Source: Rhodoferax sp. (GTDB lineage Bacteria > Pseudomonadota > Gammaproteobacteria > Burkholderiales > Burkholderiaceae). Taken from it: a DNA stretch of 6,049 nt. Where the stretch lies: positions 1-6,049 of the forward strand of contig JAQGNA010000544.1 in the NCBI GenBank assembly GCA_028292075.1, read 5' to 3'. The position numbers and the translations under genes were made by a program. Below, piece after piece: positions 1-5,889 of this stretch; position 1 is the stretch's first letter; every line of letters starts with the position of its first letter. The notes under the pieces were generated by a model. That model saw only the letters and a program-made list of their open reading frames with translations. It was not told the origin of the DNA and did not search any database.

Positions 1-179
1 TTGCCGGCAAGGCGACGAGCCTGAACGACCTGCTGGCGCAGAACCCCAACTTCAACCGCGGGCAACTGGGCCGCGACCTGGCTGCGCTTTATTTCGACGG
101 GGCGATCGCCGCTTCGCATGTGGACGTGGCCTGGCTGCCCGCAGAAGGCATGTCCCATCACTCGGCGCTGCTGGGCTGA
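1..179 (+). CDS. C-terminal fragment of an unrecognised protein
   Basis: This reading frame is open from the left edge of the window and ends at TGA 177-179, giving the last 58 residues of a protein whose start lies outside. The visible part reads as a helical C-terminal segment: a hydrophilic stretch with LNDLLAQNPNFNRGQLGRD, then a more hydrophobic stretch with LAALYFDGAIAASHVDVAWL, and a short tail ending in SALLG. I see no catalytic motif, cysteine pair or membrane segment, and I do not recognise the family. The composition and codon use (G or C in most third positions) match the neighbouring real genes, and the stop falls just before the convergent mpl gene, which supports real coding. 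The function cannot be assigned from this fragment. Confidence 0.6.
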   Translation, partial: AGKATSLNDLLAQNPNFNRGQLGRDLAALYFDGAIAASHVDVAWLPAEGMSHHSALLG

Positions 180-185
180 CGGAGG

Positions 186-207
186 GGCGCGGCCTGTGCT
201 GCGCGCC
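186..207. terminator. Possible bidirectional hairpin between convergent genes
   Basis: The 30-bp gap between two convergent stop codons (177-179 on plus, 210-212 on minus) contains GGCGCG at 186-191 and its inverted copy CGCGCC at 202-207, with a 10-nt loop. The position between convergent genes suits a shared terminator. No T-tract follows on either strand, so it is not a classical intrinsic terminator, and a six-bp GC arm can arise by chance in GC-rich DNA. Confidence 0.3.
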
Positions 208-209
208 GG

Positions 210-1625
210 TCAGCCCAGCGCCGCCAGCAGGCGGGTGTGCACGTTGCCGAAGCCGCCATTGCTCATGCAGACGATATGGTCGCCGGGTTGTGCGGCGGCG
301 CGCACCTGACCGACCAGCGTGTCGATGTCGCCGGCAACCTGGGCCCGGTCGCCGATGGGCGCCAGGGCTTCGTCGGCGTCCCAGCCAAGGCCGCCGGAAT
401 GGCAGAAAGACAGGTCTGCCGCCGCCAGGCTCCAGGGCAGTTGCGCCTTCATGGCCCCAAGCTTCATGGTGTTGCTTCGGGGCTCGAACACCGCCAGGAT
501 GCGCGGCCCGTCGCCCAGTTTCCGCCGAAGCCCGTCGAGCGTGGTGCGGATGGCGGTCGGATGGTGGGCAAAATCATCGTAGACCGTGATGTCGCCCTGC
601 GGCCGAGCCACGGTGCCCCGCACCTCCATGCGCCGCTTCACGTTCTGGAAGCCACCCAGCGCCTCGGCCGCCTGTTGCGGCGGCACGCCGACGTGCTCGG
701 CGGCAGCCATGGCCGCGAGCGCGTTCATCTGGTTATGACGGCCGGTCAGGGGCCACTGCACCCGCGCCACGGCCTCGGCCTGGTGCCGCACGGCGAAGTC
801 GGACGCCTCGCCGTCGGCCGACCAGTCGCCTCCCTCGCCGAAGCTGGCGGTCTGGCTCCAGCAGCCCTGGTCGAGCACCCGGCGCAGGCTGGCCTCTTGT
901 GTGTTGTAGACCACCCGCCCGCTCGCCGGTACGGTGCGGATCAGGTGGTGAAATTGCCGTTCGATGGCGGCCAGGTCGTCAAAGATGTCGGCATGGTCGA
1001 ATTCAAGGTTGTTCAGCACTGCCGTGCGAGGACGGTAGTGAACGAACTTGCTGCGCTTGTCGAAGAATGCGGTGTCGTACTCATCTGCCTCGATGACGAA
1101 CGGCGCGGAAGCGTTGCCCAGCCGCGCCGAAACTGAAAAATTGAGCGGAACGCCGCCCACCAGGAACCCCGGCGCCAGGCCGGCGCTTTCGAGGATCCAG
1201 CTCAGCATCGCCGTGGTGGTGGTCTTGCCGTGGGTGCCCGCCACCGCCATCACGTGCCGGCCTTGCAGCACGTGCTCCGACAGCCACTGCGGCCCGCTGG
1301 TGTAAGGCAGGCCGGCGTCGAGGATGGCTTCCATCAGGGGAAATTTCGGCGCGCCTTGCTTCGAAGAGGTGCTGCCAGCCTCGGCGCCGGGGACTGCCAT
1401 TCTTGCCCTTGAGACGACGTTGCCGACCACGAACATGTCGGGCCGAAGTCCCAGTTGATCCGCCCCGAAGCCTTCGATCAGTTCAATGCCGAGGCCGCGC
1501 AACTGGTCGCTCATCGGCGGATAGACGCCGCTGTCGCAGCCGGTCACCCGGTGGCCGGCCTCGCGGGCCAACGCGGCCACGCCGCCCATGAAGGTGCCAC
1601 AGATACCCAGGATGTGAATGTGCAT
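210..1625 (-). CDS. mpl: UDP-N-acetylmuramate:L-alanyl-gamma-D-glutamyl-meso-diaminopimelate ligase
   Basis: This cytoplasmic Mur-family ligase of peptidoglycan recycling rejoins the tripeptide L-Ala-gamma-D-Glu-meso-DAP to UDP-MurNAc using ATP. The 471-residue protein has the expected three domains. The N-terminal nucleotide-binding fold (about 1-120) opens with HILGICGTFMGG. The central ATP-binding domain (about 121-325) has the P-loop GTHGKTTT at 130-137 and the stretch EADEYDTAFFDKR at 179-191, which I associate with Mpl rather than MurC. The C-terminal domain has YDDFAHHPTAIR at 349-360. SGPQWL at 110-115 is also Mpl-like. The length is slightly above the E. coli enzyme (about 457), and most of the excess lies in an insertion at about residues 75-95. 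The start at 1625 gives a complete N-terminus, but no good Shine-Dalgarno sequence precedes it. The gene is divergent from the nucleotidyltransferase-like gene and convergent with the fragment at the left edge. The family assignment is firm. Confidence 0.95.
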   Translation of the reverse strand: MHIHILGICGTFMGGVAALAREAGHRVTGCDSGVYPPMSDQLRGLGIELIEGFGADQLGLRPDMFVVGNVVSRARMAVPGAEAGSTSSKQGAPKFPLMEAILDAGLPYTSGPQWLSEHVLQGRHVMAVAGTHGKTTTTAMLSWILESAGLAPGFLVGGVPLNFSVSARLGNASAPFVIEADEYDTAFFDKRSKFVHYRPRTAVLNNLEFDHADIFDDLAAIERQFHHLIRTVPASGRVVYNTQEASLRRVLDQGCWSQTASFGEGGDWSADGEASDFAVRHQAEAVARVQWPLTGRHNQMNALAAMAAAEHVGVPPQQAAEALGGFQNVKRRMEVRGTVARPQGDITVYDDFAHHPTAIRTTLDGLRRKLGDGPRILAVFEPRSNTMKLGAMKAQLPWSLAAADLSFCHSGGLGWDADEALAPIGDRAQVAGDIDTLVGQVRAAAQPGDHIVCMSNGGFGNVHTRLLAALG

Positions 1626-1631
1626 GAGCGG

Positions 1632-1637
1632 ATTCTA
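1632..1637 (-). promoter_or_regulatory. Candidate -10 element for mpl (possibly leaderless)
   Basis: On the minus strand TAGAAT (five of six matches to TATAAT) lies exactly 6 nt before the mpl ATG. A transcript from it would begin at or next to the start codon. No convincing -35 hexamer is present at 16-18 nt spacing, and no Shine-Dalgarno sequence is seen. This is an inference from position and consensus only. Confidence 0.3.
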
Positions 1638-1676
1638 GGTTGCGGAACGTGGCCCGCCGGCCCCCGCAAAGCGTGC

Positions 1677-1682
1677 CAGAAT
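1677..1682 (+). promoter_or_regulatory. Candidate -10-like element before the nucleotidyltransferase-like gene
   Basis: CAGAAT lies 6 nt before the ATG at 1689, the same arrangement as TAGAAT before mpl on the other strand. It matches the -10 consensus less well (four of six), has no recognisable -35 partner, and the gene lacks a Shine-Dalgarno sequence. The true promoter could lie elsewhere, including inside mpl. Confidence 0.2.
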
Positions 1683-1688
1683 CGCCCG

Positions 1689-2282
1689 ATGGACACCCTC
1701 GCATCCGAGATTGCCGCCACTGCGGCGCGCATGGTGGTGGAAGAAGGCCTGGAATACGGGCCGGCCAAGCGGCGTGCCGTCAAGCAGATGGGGCTGCCCT
1801 CCCGCACCAAACTGCCGGGCAACGACGTGGTCGAAGACGCGGTCCGCGAATATGTCGAACTTTTCTGCGCCGACACCCAGCCGGGGGAGTTGCGGGCCTT
1901 GCGCGAACTCGCCCTGACCTGGATGGAGCGCATGGCGGCCTTTCGGCCCCACCTTGGCGGCTCCGTCTGGCACGGTACCGCCACCCGACTTTCCGACATC
2001 TACATCCAGCTGTTCTGCGATGACTCCAAATCTGCGGAGATCGCGCTGATCGACAAACGGGTCGATTACCAGCCGACTACCGTGCAGGGTCTGCACGGTG
2101 AGCCGGTGGAGGCGTTGAGTTTCAGCAGCCTGTGCCCGGCGCTGCGCGAACACGTGGGCGTCCACCTCATGGTCTATGACCTGGACGACCTGCGCGGCGC
2201 CTTGCGGCATGACGCGAAAGGCCGTAGCCCGCGCGGTGACATGGCGGCTGTGCAGCGTTTGCTGCATGATGCGCCCCCATGA
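1689..2282 (+). CDS. Uncharacterised 197-residue protein with nucleotidyltransferase-like signature
   Basis: This soluble protein has no signal peptide or membrane segment. The N-terminal half (about 1-85) is helical and includes GLEYGPAKRRAVKQMGLP and a conserved-looking VVEDAVREYVELF. The second half contains HLGGSVWHGTATRLSDIYIQLF (88-109 in part), which fits the pattern hG[GS]-x(9-13)-Dh[DE]h of polymerase-beta-like (MNT) nucleotidyltransferases: G91-S92, ten residues, then D103-I-Y-I. The second metal-binding acid is replaced by Tyr105, so activity is doubtful. D126 (KRVDYQ) is a candidate third acid. The open frame continues upstream to 1455 inside mpl, but the ATG at 1689 is preferred because it removes the antisense overlap with mpl. 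No clear ribosome site precedes it. The stop overlaps the next gene (ATGA, 2279-2282), which suggests translational coupling to the TlpA-like gene. Related proteins may be labelled as muramate ligases through proximity to mpl, but nothing here resembles a Mur ligase. The role is unknown. Confidence 0.85.
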   Translation: MDTLASEIAATAARMVVEEGLEYGPAKRRAVKQMGLPSRTKLPGNDVVEDAVREYVELFCADTQPGELRALRELALTWMERMAAFRPHLGGSVWHGTATRLSDIYIQLFCDDSKSAEIALIDKRVDYQPTTVQGLHGEPVEALSFSSLCPALREHVGVHLMVYDLDDLRGALRHDAKGRSPRGDMAAVQRLLHDAPP

Positions 2283-2869
2283 AACCGACCCCTACCGAAG
2301 CCGGCCGCGCGGCGCAATCCCCGCTTGCAACGACTCCACAATCTGCTTCCAACCGCCGGCGCTGGCTGGTGGGTGGGGTCGCCGCGGTGGCCGCGATGGG
2401 CGGCGGCACGCTCGCCTGGATGCGCAACCGTACCGGTCCGGCCCTCACCGACGCCGAAGCTGCCTTGTGGGCACTCAAGCTCGACACCCCGACCGGCCAG
2501 TTGCTGCCGATTGACGGGTTTACAGTAAAACCACTCGTGGTGAACTTTTGGGCCACGTGGTGCCCGCCATGCGTTGAAGAGTTGCCGCTTTTGGACCGTT
2601 TTCAGCGCGAAAACGCGGCAAAAGGCTGGCAAGTGGTCGGTTTGGCGATCGATCAGCCGAGCGCCGTGCGAGGGTTCCTGCAAAAAACTCCGGTCGCTTT
2701 TCCGATCGGGATGGCCGGTTTCGGCGGGACCGATCTCGTGCGATCTCTCGGCAACCTGACTGGCGGCTTGCCCTTCACGGTGGTGCTCGGCGCGGAGGGC
2801 TCTGTGCGCCACCGTAAAATGGGCCAGCTCAGCACCACCGATCTAGCGATGTGGACCTCGCTGCGCTAG
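2279..2869 (+). CDS. TlpA-like membrane-anchored thiol:disulfide oxidoreductase
   Basis: This 196-residue thioredoxin-fold protein is probably tethered to the inner membrane with its redox domain in the periplasm. Residues 1-28 are a polar tail ending in NRRR. A hydrophobic segment follows (about 29-48), rich in Gly and Ala and without a clear signal peptidase site, so it reads as a signal anchor. The arginine cluster loosely recalls a twin-arginine motif but lacks a good match. The redox domain has VVNFWATWCPPCVEELP at 87-103, with the active-site cysteines at 95 and 98, and the cis-proline in GGLPFTVV at residue 165. This is the TlpA/ResA/DsbE-type arrangement. The protein may reduce or shuttle disulfides for periplasmic partners such as cytochrome c maturation factors, but no such genes are nearby, so the substrate is open. 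The ATG overlaps the upstream stop by 4 bp and has only a weak ribosome site of its own, which supports coupled translation. Part of the gene (about 2510-2700) is less GC-rich than its neighbours. Confidence 0.9.
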   Translation: MKPTPTEAGRAAQSPLATTPQSASNRRRWLVGGVAAVAAMGGGTLAWMRNRTGPALTDAEAALWALKLDTPTGQLLPIDGFTVKPLVVNFWATWCPPCVEELPLLDRFQRENAAKGWQVVGLAIDQPSAVRGFLQKTPVAFPIGMAGFGGTDLVRSLGNLTGGLPFTVVLGAEGSVRHRKMGQLSTTDLAMWTSLR

Positions 2870-2897
2870 TCCGACGCCGCACCGTGTTGCGCGCCAA

Positions 2898-2926
2898 TTG
2901 ACTTACGTTTTGACGCTTTTTGAAAT
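2898..2926 (+). promoter_or_regulatory. Candidate sigma-70 promoter of accBC
   Basis: TTGACT at 2898-2903 (five of six matches to TTGACA) and TGAAAT at 2921-2926 (four of six to TATAAT) are separated by exactly 17 nt. They sit in a strikingly AT-rich stretch (21 G or C in the 70 bases 2901-2970) within otherwise GC-rich DNA. Transcription would start near 2933 and give a leader of about 73 nt before the accB ATG. A second TTGACG at 2910-2915 has a poorer -10 partner (TAGAAG at 2931-2936, 15-nt spacing). Confidence 0.5.
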
Positions 2927-2948
2927 AAATTAGAAGAATTAAGCGTCA
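2911..2948. repeat. Interrupted inverted repeat over the accB promoter
   Basis: TGACGCTT at 2911-2918 is perfectly inverted as AAGCGTCA at 2941-2948. The 22-nt AT-rich spacer includes the proposed -10 element and start site. The arm centres are 30 bp apart, roughly three helical turns, so the arms lie on about the same DNA face. With transcription starting near 2933, only the right arm would be in the RNA, so a DNA operator for a dimeric or looping regulator fits better than an RNA stem. The binding protein is unknown. Confidence 0.4.
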
Positions 2949-2972
2949 GTTGTGTGAAATTAGAGTAGATTT

Positions 2973-2993
2973 CACGTCTTTTCGTAAGACGTG
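2973..2993 (+). promoter_or_regulatory. Hairpin in the accB leader next to the ribosome binding site
   Basis: CACGTCTT at 2973-2980 pairs perfectly with AAGACGTG at 2986-2993 around the 5-nt loop TTCGT. The stem ends 3 nt before the GGAG ribosome site of accB. No T-tract follows, so it is not an intrinsic terminator. It could protect the leader RNA, position the ribosome site or bind a regulator. Bases 2983-2988 (CGTAAG) are also complementary to CTTACG at 2902-2907, but that copy lies upstream of the proposed start site. Confidence 0.45.
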
Positions 2994-2996
2994 GCT

Positions 2997-3000
2997 GGAG
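2997..3000 (+). promoter_or_regulatory. Ribosome binding site that fixes the accB start
   Basis: GGAG lies 5 nt before the ATG at 3006. An in-frame GTG at 2991 would add five residues (MAGDF), but it falls inside the right arm of the leader hairpin and has no ribosome site. The ATG start also gives the family's usual N-terminus, MDLRKLK. Confidence 0.75.
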
Positions 3001-3005
3001 ATTTT

Positions 3006-3455
3006 ATGGATTTGCGCAAACTCAAAACCCTGATCGACTTGGTGTCCGATTCCAACGTGTCGGAGCTGGAGATCACCGAGGCCGAAGGCAAGGTTCGCAT
3101 TGTCAAAGGTGGCACTGCGGTTTACCAACAGGCCATGCCAATGGCCGCACCGCAGTCCATGGCGGTTGCACCCGCTGCGGCTACAGCCGCTCCGGCCGCT
3201 GCGCCTGTCGTGGAACAAACCGGACATACCGTCAAGTCGCCAATGGTCGGCACGTTCTATCGCTCGTCCAGCCCGGGGGCCAAATCTTTCGTGGAAGTGG
3301 GCAGCCAGGTCAAGGAAGGCGAGACGATTTGCATCATCGAGGCCATGAAGATCCTCAACGAGATCGAGGCCGACAAGGGCGGCACGGTGACGCAGATTCT
3401 GTGCGAGAACGGCCAGGCCGTGGAATACGGACAGCCACTGTTCATCATCGAGTGA
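3006..3455 (+). CDS. accB: Biotin carboxyl carrier protein of acetyl-CoA carboxylase (BCCP)
   Basis: AccB carries the biotin that is carboxylated by AccC and then passed to the AccA/AccD carboxyltransferase to make malonyl-CoA, the first committed step of fatty acid synthesis in the cytoplasm. The 149-residue protein has the N-terminal [13 protein letters not shown] segment (1-13), a flexible Ala/Pro-rich linker (about 43-69), and the C-terminal biotinyl domain (about 74-149). The domain contains [18 protein letters not shown] (78-95), the start of the stretch that includes the protruding thumb, and the biotinylation motif EAMK, with Lys115 as the acceptor. E. coli BCCP is 156 residues, so the length is normal. 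accC follows after 12 nt. In E. coli the accBC operon is autoregulated through AccB. Whether that holds here is unknown, although the leader is structured. Confidence 0.97.
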   Translation: MDLRKLKTLIDLVSDSNVSELEITEAEGKVRIVKGGTAVYQQAMPMAAPQSMAVAPAAATAAPAAAPVVEQTGHTVKSPMVGTFYRSSSPGAKSFVEVGSQVKEGETICIIEAMKILNEIEADKGGTVTQILCENGQAVEYGQPLFIIE

Positions 3456-3467
3456 TCGGCACGTTGC

Positions 3468-4817
3468 ATGTTTAAGAAGATTCTGGTCGCCAATCGCGGC
3501 GAAATCGCCCTGCGGATCCAGCGGGCCTGCCGCGAAATGGGCATCAAGGCGGTGATGGTTTATTCGGAAGCCGACCGCGAGGCCAAATACGTCAAGCTCG
3601 CCGAGGAAGCGGTCTGCATCGGCCCGGCACCGTCGGGCCTGAGCTACCTCAACATGCCCGCGATCATCTCGGCCGCCGAGGTGACCGACGCCGAAGCGAT
3701 CCACCCCGGCTACGGTTTCCTGAGCGAGAACGCCGACTTCGCGGAGCGTGTCGAAAAGAGCGGGTTCCAGTTCATCGGACCTACGCCCGAAAACATTCGC
3801 ACGATGGGCGACAAGGTGTCGGCCAAGCAGGCCATGATCAAGGCCGGCGTGCCTTGCGTGCCTGGCTCCGAGGGCGAACTGCCCGACGACCCGGTGCAGA
3901 TCCGCCGCATCGCCAAGGCGGTGGGCTACCCCGTCATCATCAAGGCGGCCGGTGGCGGCGGTGGCCGCGGCATGCGGGTCGTGCATACCGAAGCCGCGCT
4001 GGTCAACGCGGTTCAGATGACGAAGGCGGAGGCTGGCGCGGCGTTCAACAACCCTGCCGTCTACATGGAGAAGTACCTCCAGAACCCACGCCATATCGAG
4101 ATCCAGATCCTGGCCGACAAGTACAAGAACGCCGTGTACCTGGGCGAGCGCGACTGTTCCATGCAGCGGCGCCACCAAAAGGTGATCGAAGAAGCGCCTG
4201 CGCCGGGCATTCCGCGGAAGCTGATCGAGCGCATCGGCGAGCGCTGCGTCGCCGCTTGCAAGAAGATCGGCTACCGCGGCGCGGGCACCTTCGAGTTCCT
4301 GTACGAGAACGGCGAGTTCTATTTCATCGAGATGAACACCCGCGTGCAGGTGGAGCATCCCGTCACTGAAATGATCACCGGGATCGACATCGTGCGCACC
4401 CAGATCATGGTGGCGGCCGGCGAAAAGCTGCCGTTTACCCAGCGCCAGATCGAGATCCGTGGCCATTCGATCGAATGCCGCGTGAACGCCGAAGATCCGT
4501 ACAAGTTCGTGCCCTCGCCAGGCCGTGTCACGCTGTGGCACCCGCCGGGCGGCCCGGGCGTGCGGGTCGATTCGCACATCTACTCCAACTACTTCGTGCC
4601 GCCGAACTACGACTCCATGGTCGGCAAGATCATCGTGCACGGCGACACGCGTGAGCAGGCACTGGCCCGCATGCGCACCGCCCTGCTGGAGACGGTGGTG
4701 GAGGGCATCAACACCAACATCCCGCTGCACCGCGAGCTGATGGTCGATGCCAAGTTCATGGCTGGCGGAACCAACATCCATTACCTCGAGGAATGGCTGT
4801 CGCAGCACAAGCGCTGA
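3468..4817 (+). CDS. accC: Biotin carboxylase subunit of acetyl-CoA carboxylase
   Basis: AccC uses ATP and bicarbonate to carboxylate the biotin on AccB. The 449-residue protein has the same length as the E. coli enzyme, and the key residues fall at the same numbers: Lys116, Lys159, the glycine-rich loop [11 protein letters not shown] (160-170), His209 and Glu211, Lys238, Glu276 and Glu288 for metal-ATP, the [12 protein letters not shown] segment (290-301) with Arg292 and Glu296, and Arg338 in ECRVN. The order is biotin carboxylase N-terminal domain ([14 protein letters not shown], about 1-114), ATP-grasp domain (about 115-320) and C-terminal domain (about 336-445). No strong ribosome site is seen in the 12-nt gap after accB, so translation is probably coupled to it. 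All active-site residues I can check are present, so the enzyme should be functional. Confidence 0.98.
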   Translation: MFKKILVANRGEIALRIQRACREMGIKAVMVYSEADREAKYVKLAEEAVCIGPAPSGLSYLNMPAIISAAEVTDAEAIHPGYGFLSENADFAERVEKSGFQFIGPTPENIRTMGDKVSAKQAMIKAGVPCVPGSEGELPDDPVQIRRIAKAVGYPVIIKAAGGGGGRGMRVVHTEAALVNAVQMTKAEAGAAFNNPAVYMEKYLQNPRHIEIQILADKYKNAVYLGERDCSMQRRHQKVIEEAPAPGIPRKLIERIGERCVAACKKIGYRGAGTFEFLYENGEFYFIEMNTRVQVEHPVTEMITGIDIVRTQIMVAAGEKLPFTQRQIEIRGHSIECRVNAEDPYKFVPSPGRVTLWHPPGGPGVRVDSHIYSNYFVPPNYDSMVGKIIVHGDTREQALARMRTALLETVVEGINTNIPLHRELMVDAKFMAGGTNIHYLEEWLSQHKR

Positions 4818-4823
4818 GCAACC

Positions 4824-4841
4824 GGGCGGGTCAACCCGCCC
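4824..4841 (+). terminator. GC-rich hairpin between accC and prmA
   Basis: GGGCGGGT at 4824-4831 is followed by its inverted copy ACCCGCCC at 4834-4841. In practice this is a 7-bp G:C stem closing a TCAA loop, and it starts 7 nt after the accC stop. Only a broken pyrimidine run (GGTTCTTCC) follows rather than a U-tract, so it may act as a weak or partial terminator, or as a 3' stabiliser that separates accBC expression from prmA. Confidence 0.45.
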
Positions 4842-4868
4842 AGGTTCTTCCGCACCGATGGATGTCCC

Positions 4869-4873
4869 GGGGA
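4869..4873 (+). promoter_or_regulatory. Ribosome binding site of prmA
   Basis: GGGGA lies 7 nt before the ATG at 4881, so prmA has its own ribosome site. This supports independent translation and fixes the start, which gives the family-typical N-terminus MFEISL. Confidence 0.55.
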
Positions 4874-4880
4874 CGAATGC

Positions 4881-5780
4881 ATGTTTGAGATCAGCCTTTT
4901 GTGCCCGCAAGACCGGGTCGAAACCCTGAGCGATGCGTTGGACGCGCTCGACGCCTTGAGCGTCAGCGTGGAAGACGCCGATGCCCAGACCGACGCCGAG
5001 CGGGCGCTCTTCGGCGAGCCCGGCATGCCGCCGCCGGAAGACGGCTGGCAGCGATCGCGCATTCAGGCGCTGTTTGCGACCGAGCCGCTGGCCCAGGAAG
5101 CCGCGGCCCTGCTCGCAGTGCAAGACTTCTTTGCCGGCTGCGAGATCCTCGGCGTGGCCAGCGTGCCGGACCAGGACTGGGTGCGGCTGACGCAGTCGCA
5201 GTTCGCGCCAGTCGAGATCACGAAGAGTTTCTGGATCGTGCCCACCTGGCACGAACCGCCGGCCCAGGCCGAACGCCTGATCCGGCTCGACCCCGGCTTG
5301 GCCTTCGGCACGGGCACGCATCCAACGACACGCATGTGCCTGCGTTGGATCGCGCGCGTGGGCGAAGCGGCGCCGGGCGCCAATCCTCTGGGCCGCGTGC
5401 TCGACTACGGTTGTGGTTCGGGCATTCTGGCGATCGGCGCGGCCAAGCATGGCGCAGTCGACATCGACGCGGTCGATATCGACGAAGCGGCGGTGCAGTC
5501 GACCCGTCTCAATGCCGAAGCGAACGAGGTGCAGCTCAATGCCGGCCTGCCCGACCGGGCTGGCGGCACCTACCGCACGGTGCTGGCCAACATCCTGGCC
5601 ACGCCGCTGAAGGTTTTGGCACCGCTGCTGTGCGCCTATGTGGCGCCTGGCGGCTCGCTGGTGCTGGCTGGCATCCTGGAGCGCCAGGAGGAGGAGCTGA
5701 AGGCCGCCTACGCCCCGTATGCCGTGCTGTCGGTGGCCGACCGGGAAGACGGTTGGATCCTGATGACTGCTCAGCGCTAG
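4881..5780 (+). CDS. prmA: Ribosomal protein L11 methyltransferase
   Basis: PrmA is a cytoplasmic SAM-dependent enzyme that methylates ribosomal protein L11. In E. coli it trimethylates the N-terminal amino group and two lysines. The 299-residue protein has the N-terminal L11-recognition domain (about 1-60), a linker, and a class I methyltransferase domain. Diagnostic stretches are LDPGLAFGTGTHPTTRMCL at 136-154, the SAM-binding motif LDYGCGSGILAIGAAKHGA at 174-192, the acidic turn AVDIDEAAV at 197-205, and the active-site type motif NILATPL at 237-243. Length and motif order match the family. It lies 63 bp downstream of accC in the same direction, behind a GC hairpin, so it may share the accBC transcript in part. 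No other promoter is obvious in the gap. Confidence 0.96.
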   Translation: MFEISLLCPQDRVETLSDALDALDALSVSVEDADAQTDAERALFGEPGMPPPEDGWQRSRIQALFATEPLAQEAAALLAVQDFFAGCEILGVASVPDQDWVRLTQSQFAPVEITKSFWIVPTWHEPPAQAERLIRLDPGLAFGTGTHPTTRMCLRWIARVGEAAPGANPLGRVLDYGCGSGILAIGAAKHGAVDIDAVDIDEAAVQSTRLNAEANEVQLNAGLPDRAGGTYRTVLANILATPLKVLAPLLCAYVAPGGSLVLAGILERQEEELKAAYAPYAVLSVADREDGWILMTAQR

Positions 5781-5881
5781 GCGGTGAACGGTTGGCCTGC
5801 TCCACGATGCCCCTGGTTTTCTGCATGGTGATGCGCGCGACCATCGGCCATGGCGTCGAAATACAAGTTCGGGCGCCAGCT

Positions 5882-5885
5882 GGAG
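5882..5885 (+). promoter_or_regulatory. Ribosome binding site of the zinc-ribbon gene
   Basis: GGAG lies 4 nt before the ATG at 5890, a slightly short but workable spacing. It supports that start over the out-of-frame ATGs at 5825, 5831 and 5850. The 109-nt gap after prmA (5781-5889) shows no clear promoter or terminator. Confidence 0.45.
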
Positions 5886-5889
5886 CCCT

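Noticed and set aside
237..1136. Plus-strand 299-codon open frame within mpl
   Set aside because: It is the same register shadow, antisense to a well-supported mpl gene, with no recognisable motif.
1455..1688. N-terminal extension of the nucleotidyltransferase-like protein to an ATG inside mpl
   Set aside because: It would overlap mpl by about 170 bp antisense, and the added sequence looks like a shadow of Mpl. The ATG at 1689 gives a compact protein.
1635..2267. Minus-strand 210-codon open frame over the nucleotidyltransferase-like gene
   Set aside because: It uses the same triplets as the sense gene. The sense frame has the ATGA link to the next gene and a family-like motif, while the antisense frame has neither.
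2517..2540. Small inverted repeats (GGTTT/AAACC and CCAC/GTGG) in the TlpA-like gene
   Set aside because: They are short, lie inside a conserved coding segment just before WCPPC, and have no sign of regulatory function.
2870..2897. Terminator for the TlpA-like gene
   Set aside because: No stem followed by a T-run is visible. The T-rich stretch at 2908-2921 is not preceded by a GC-rich hairpin.
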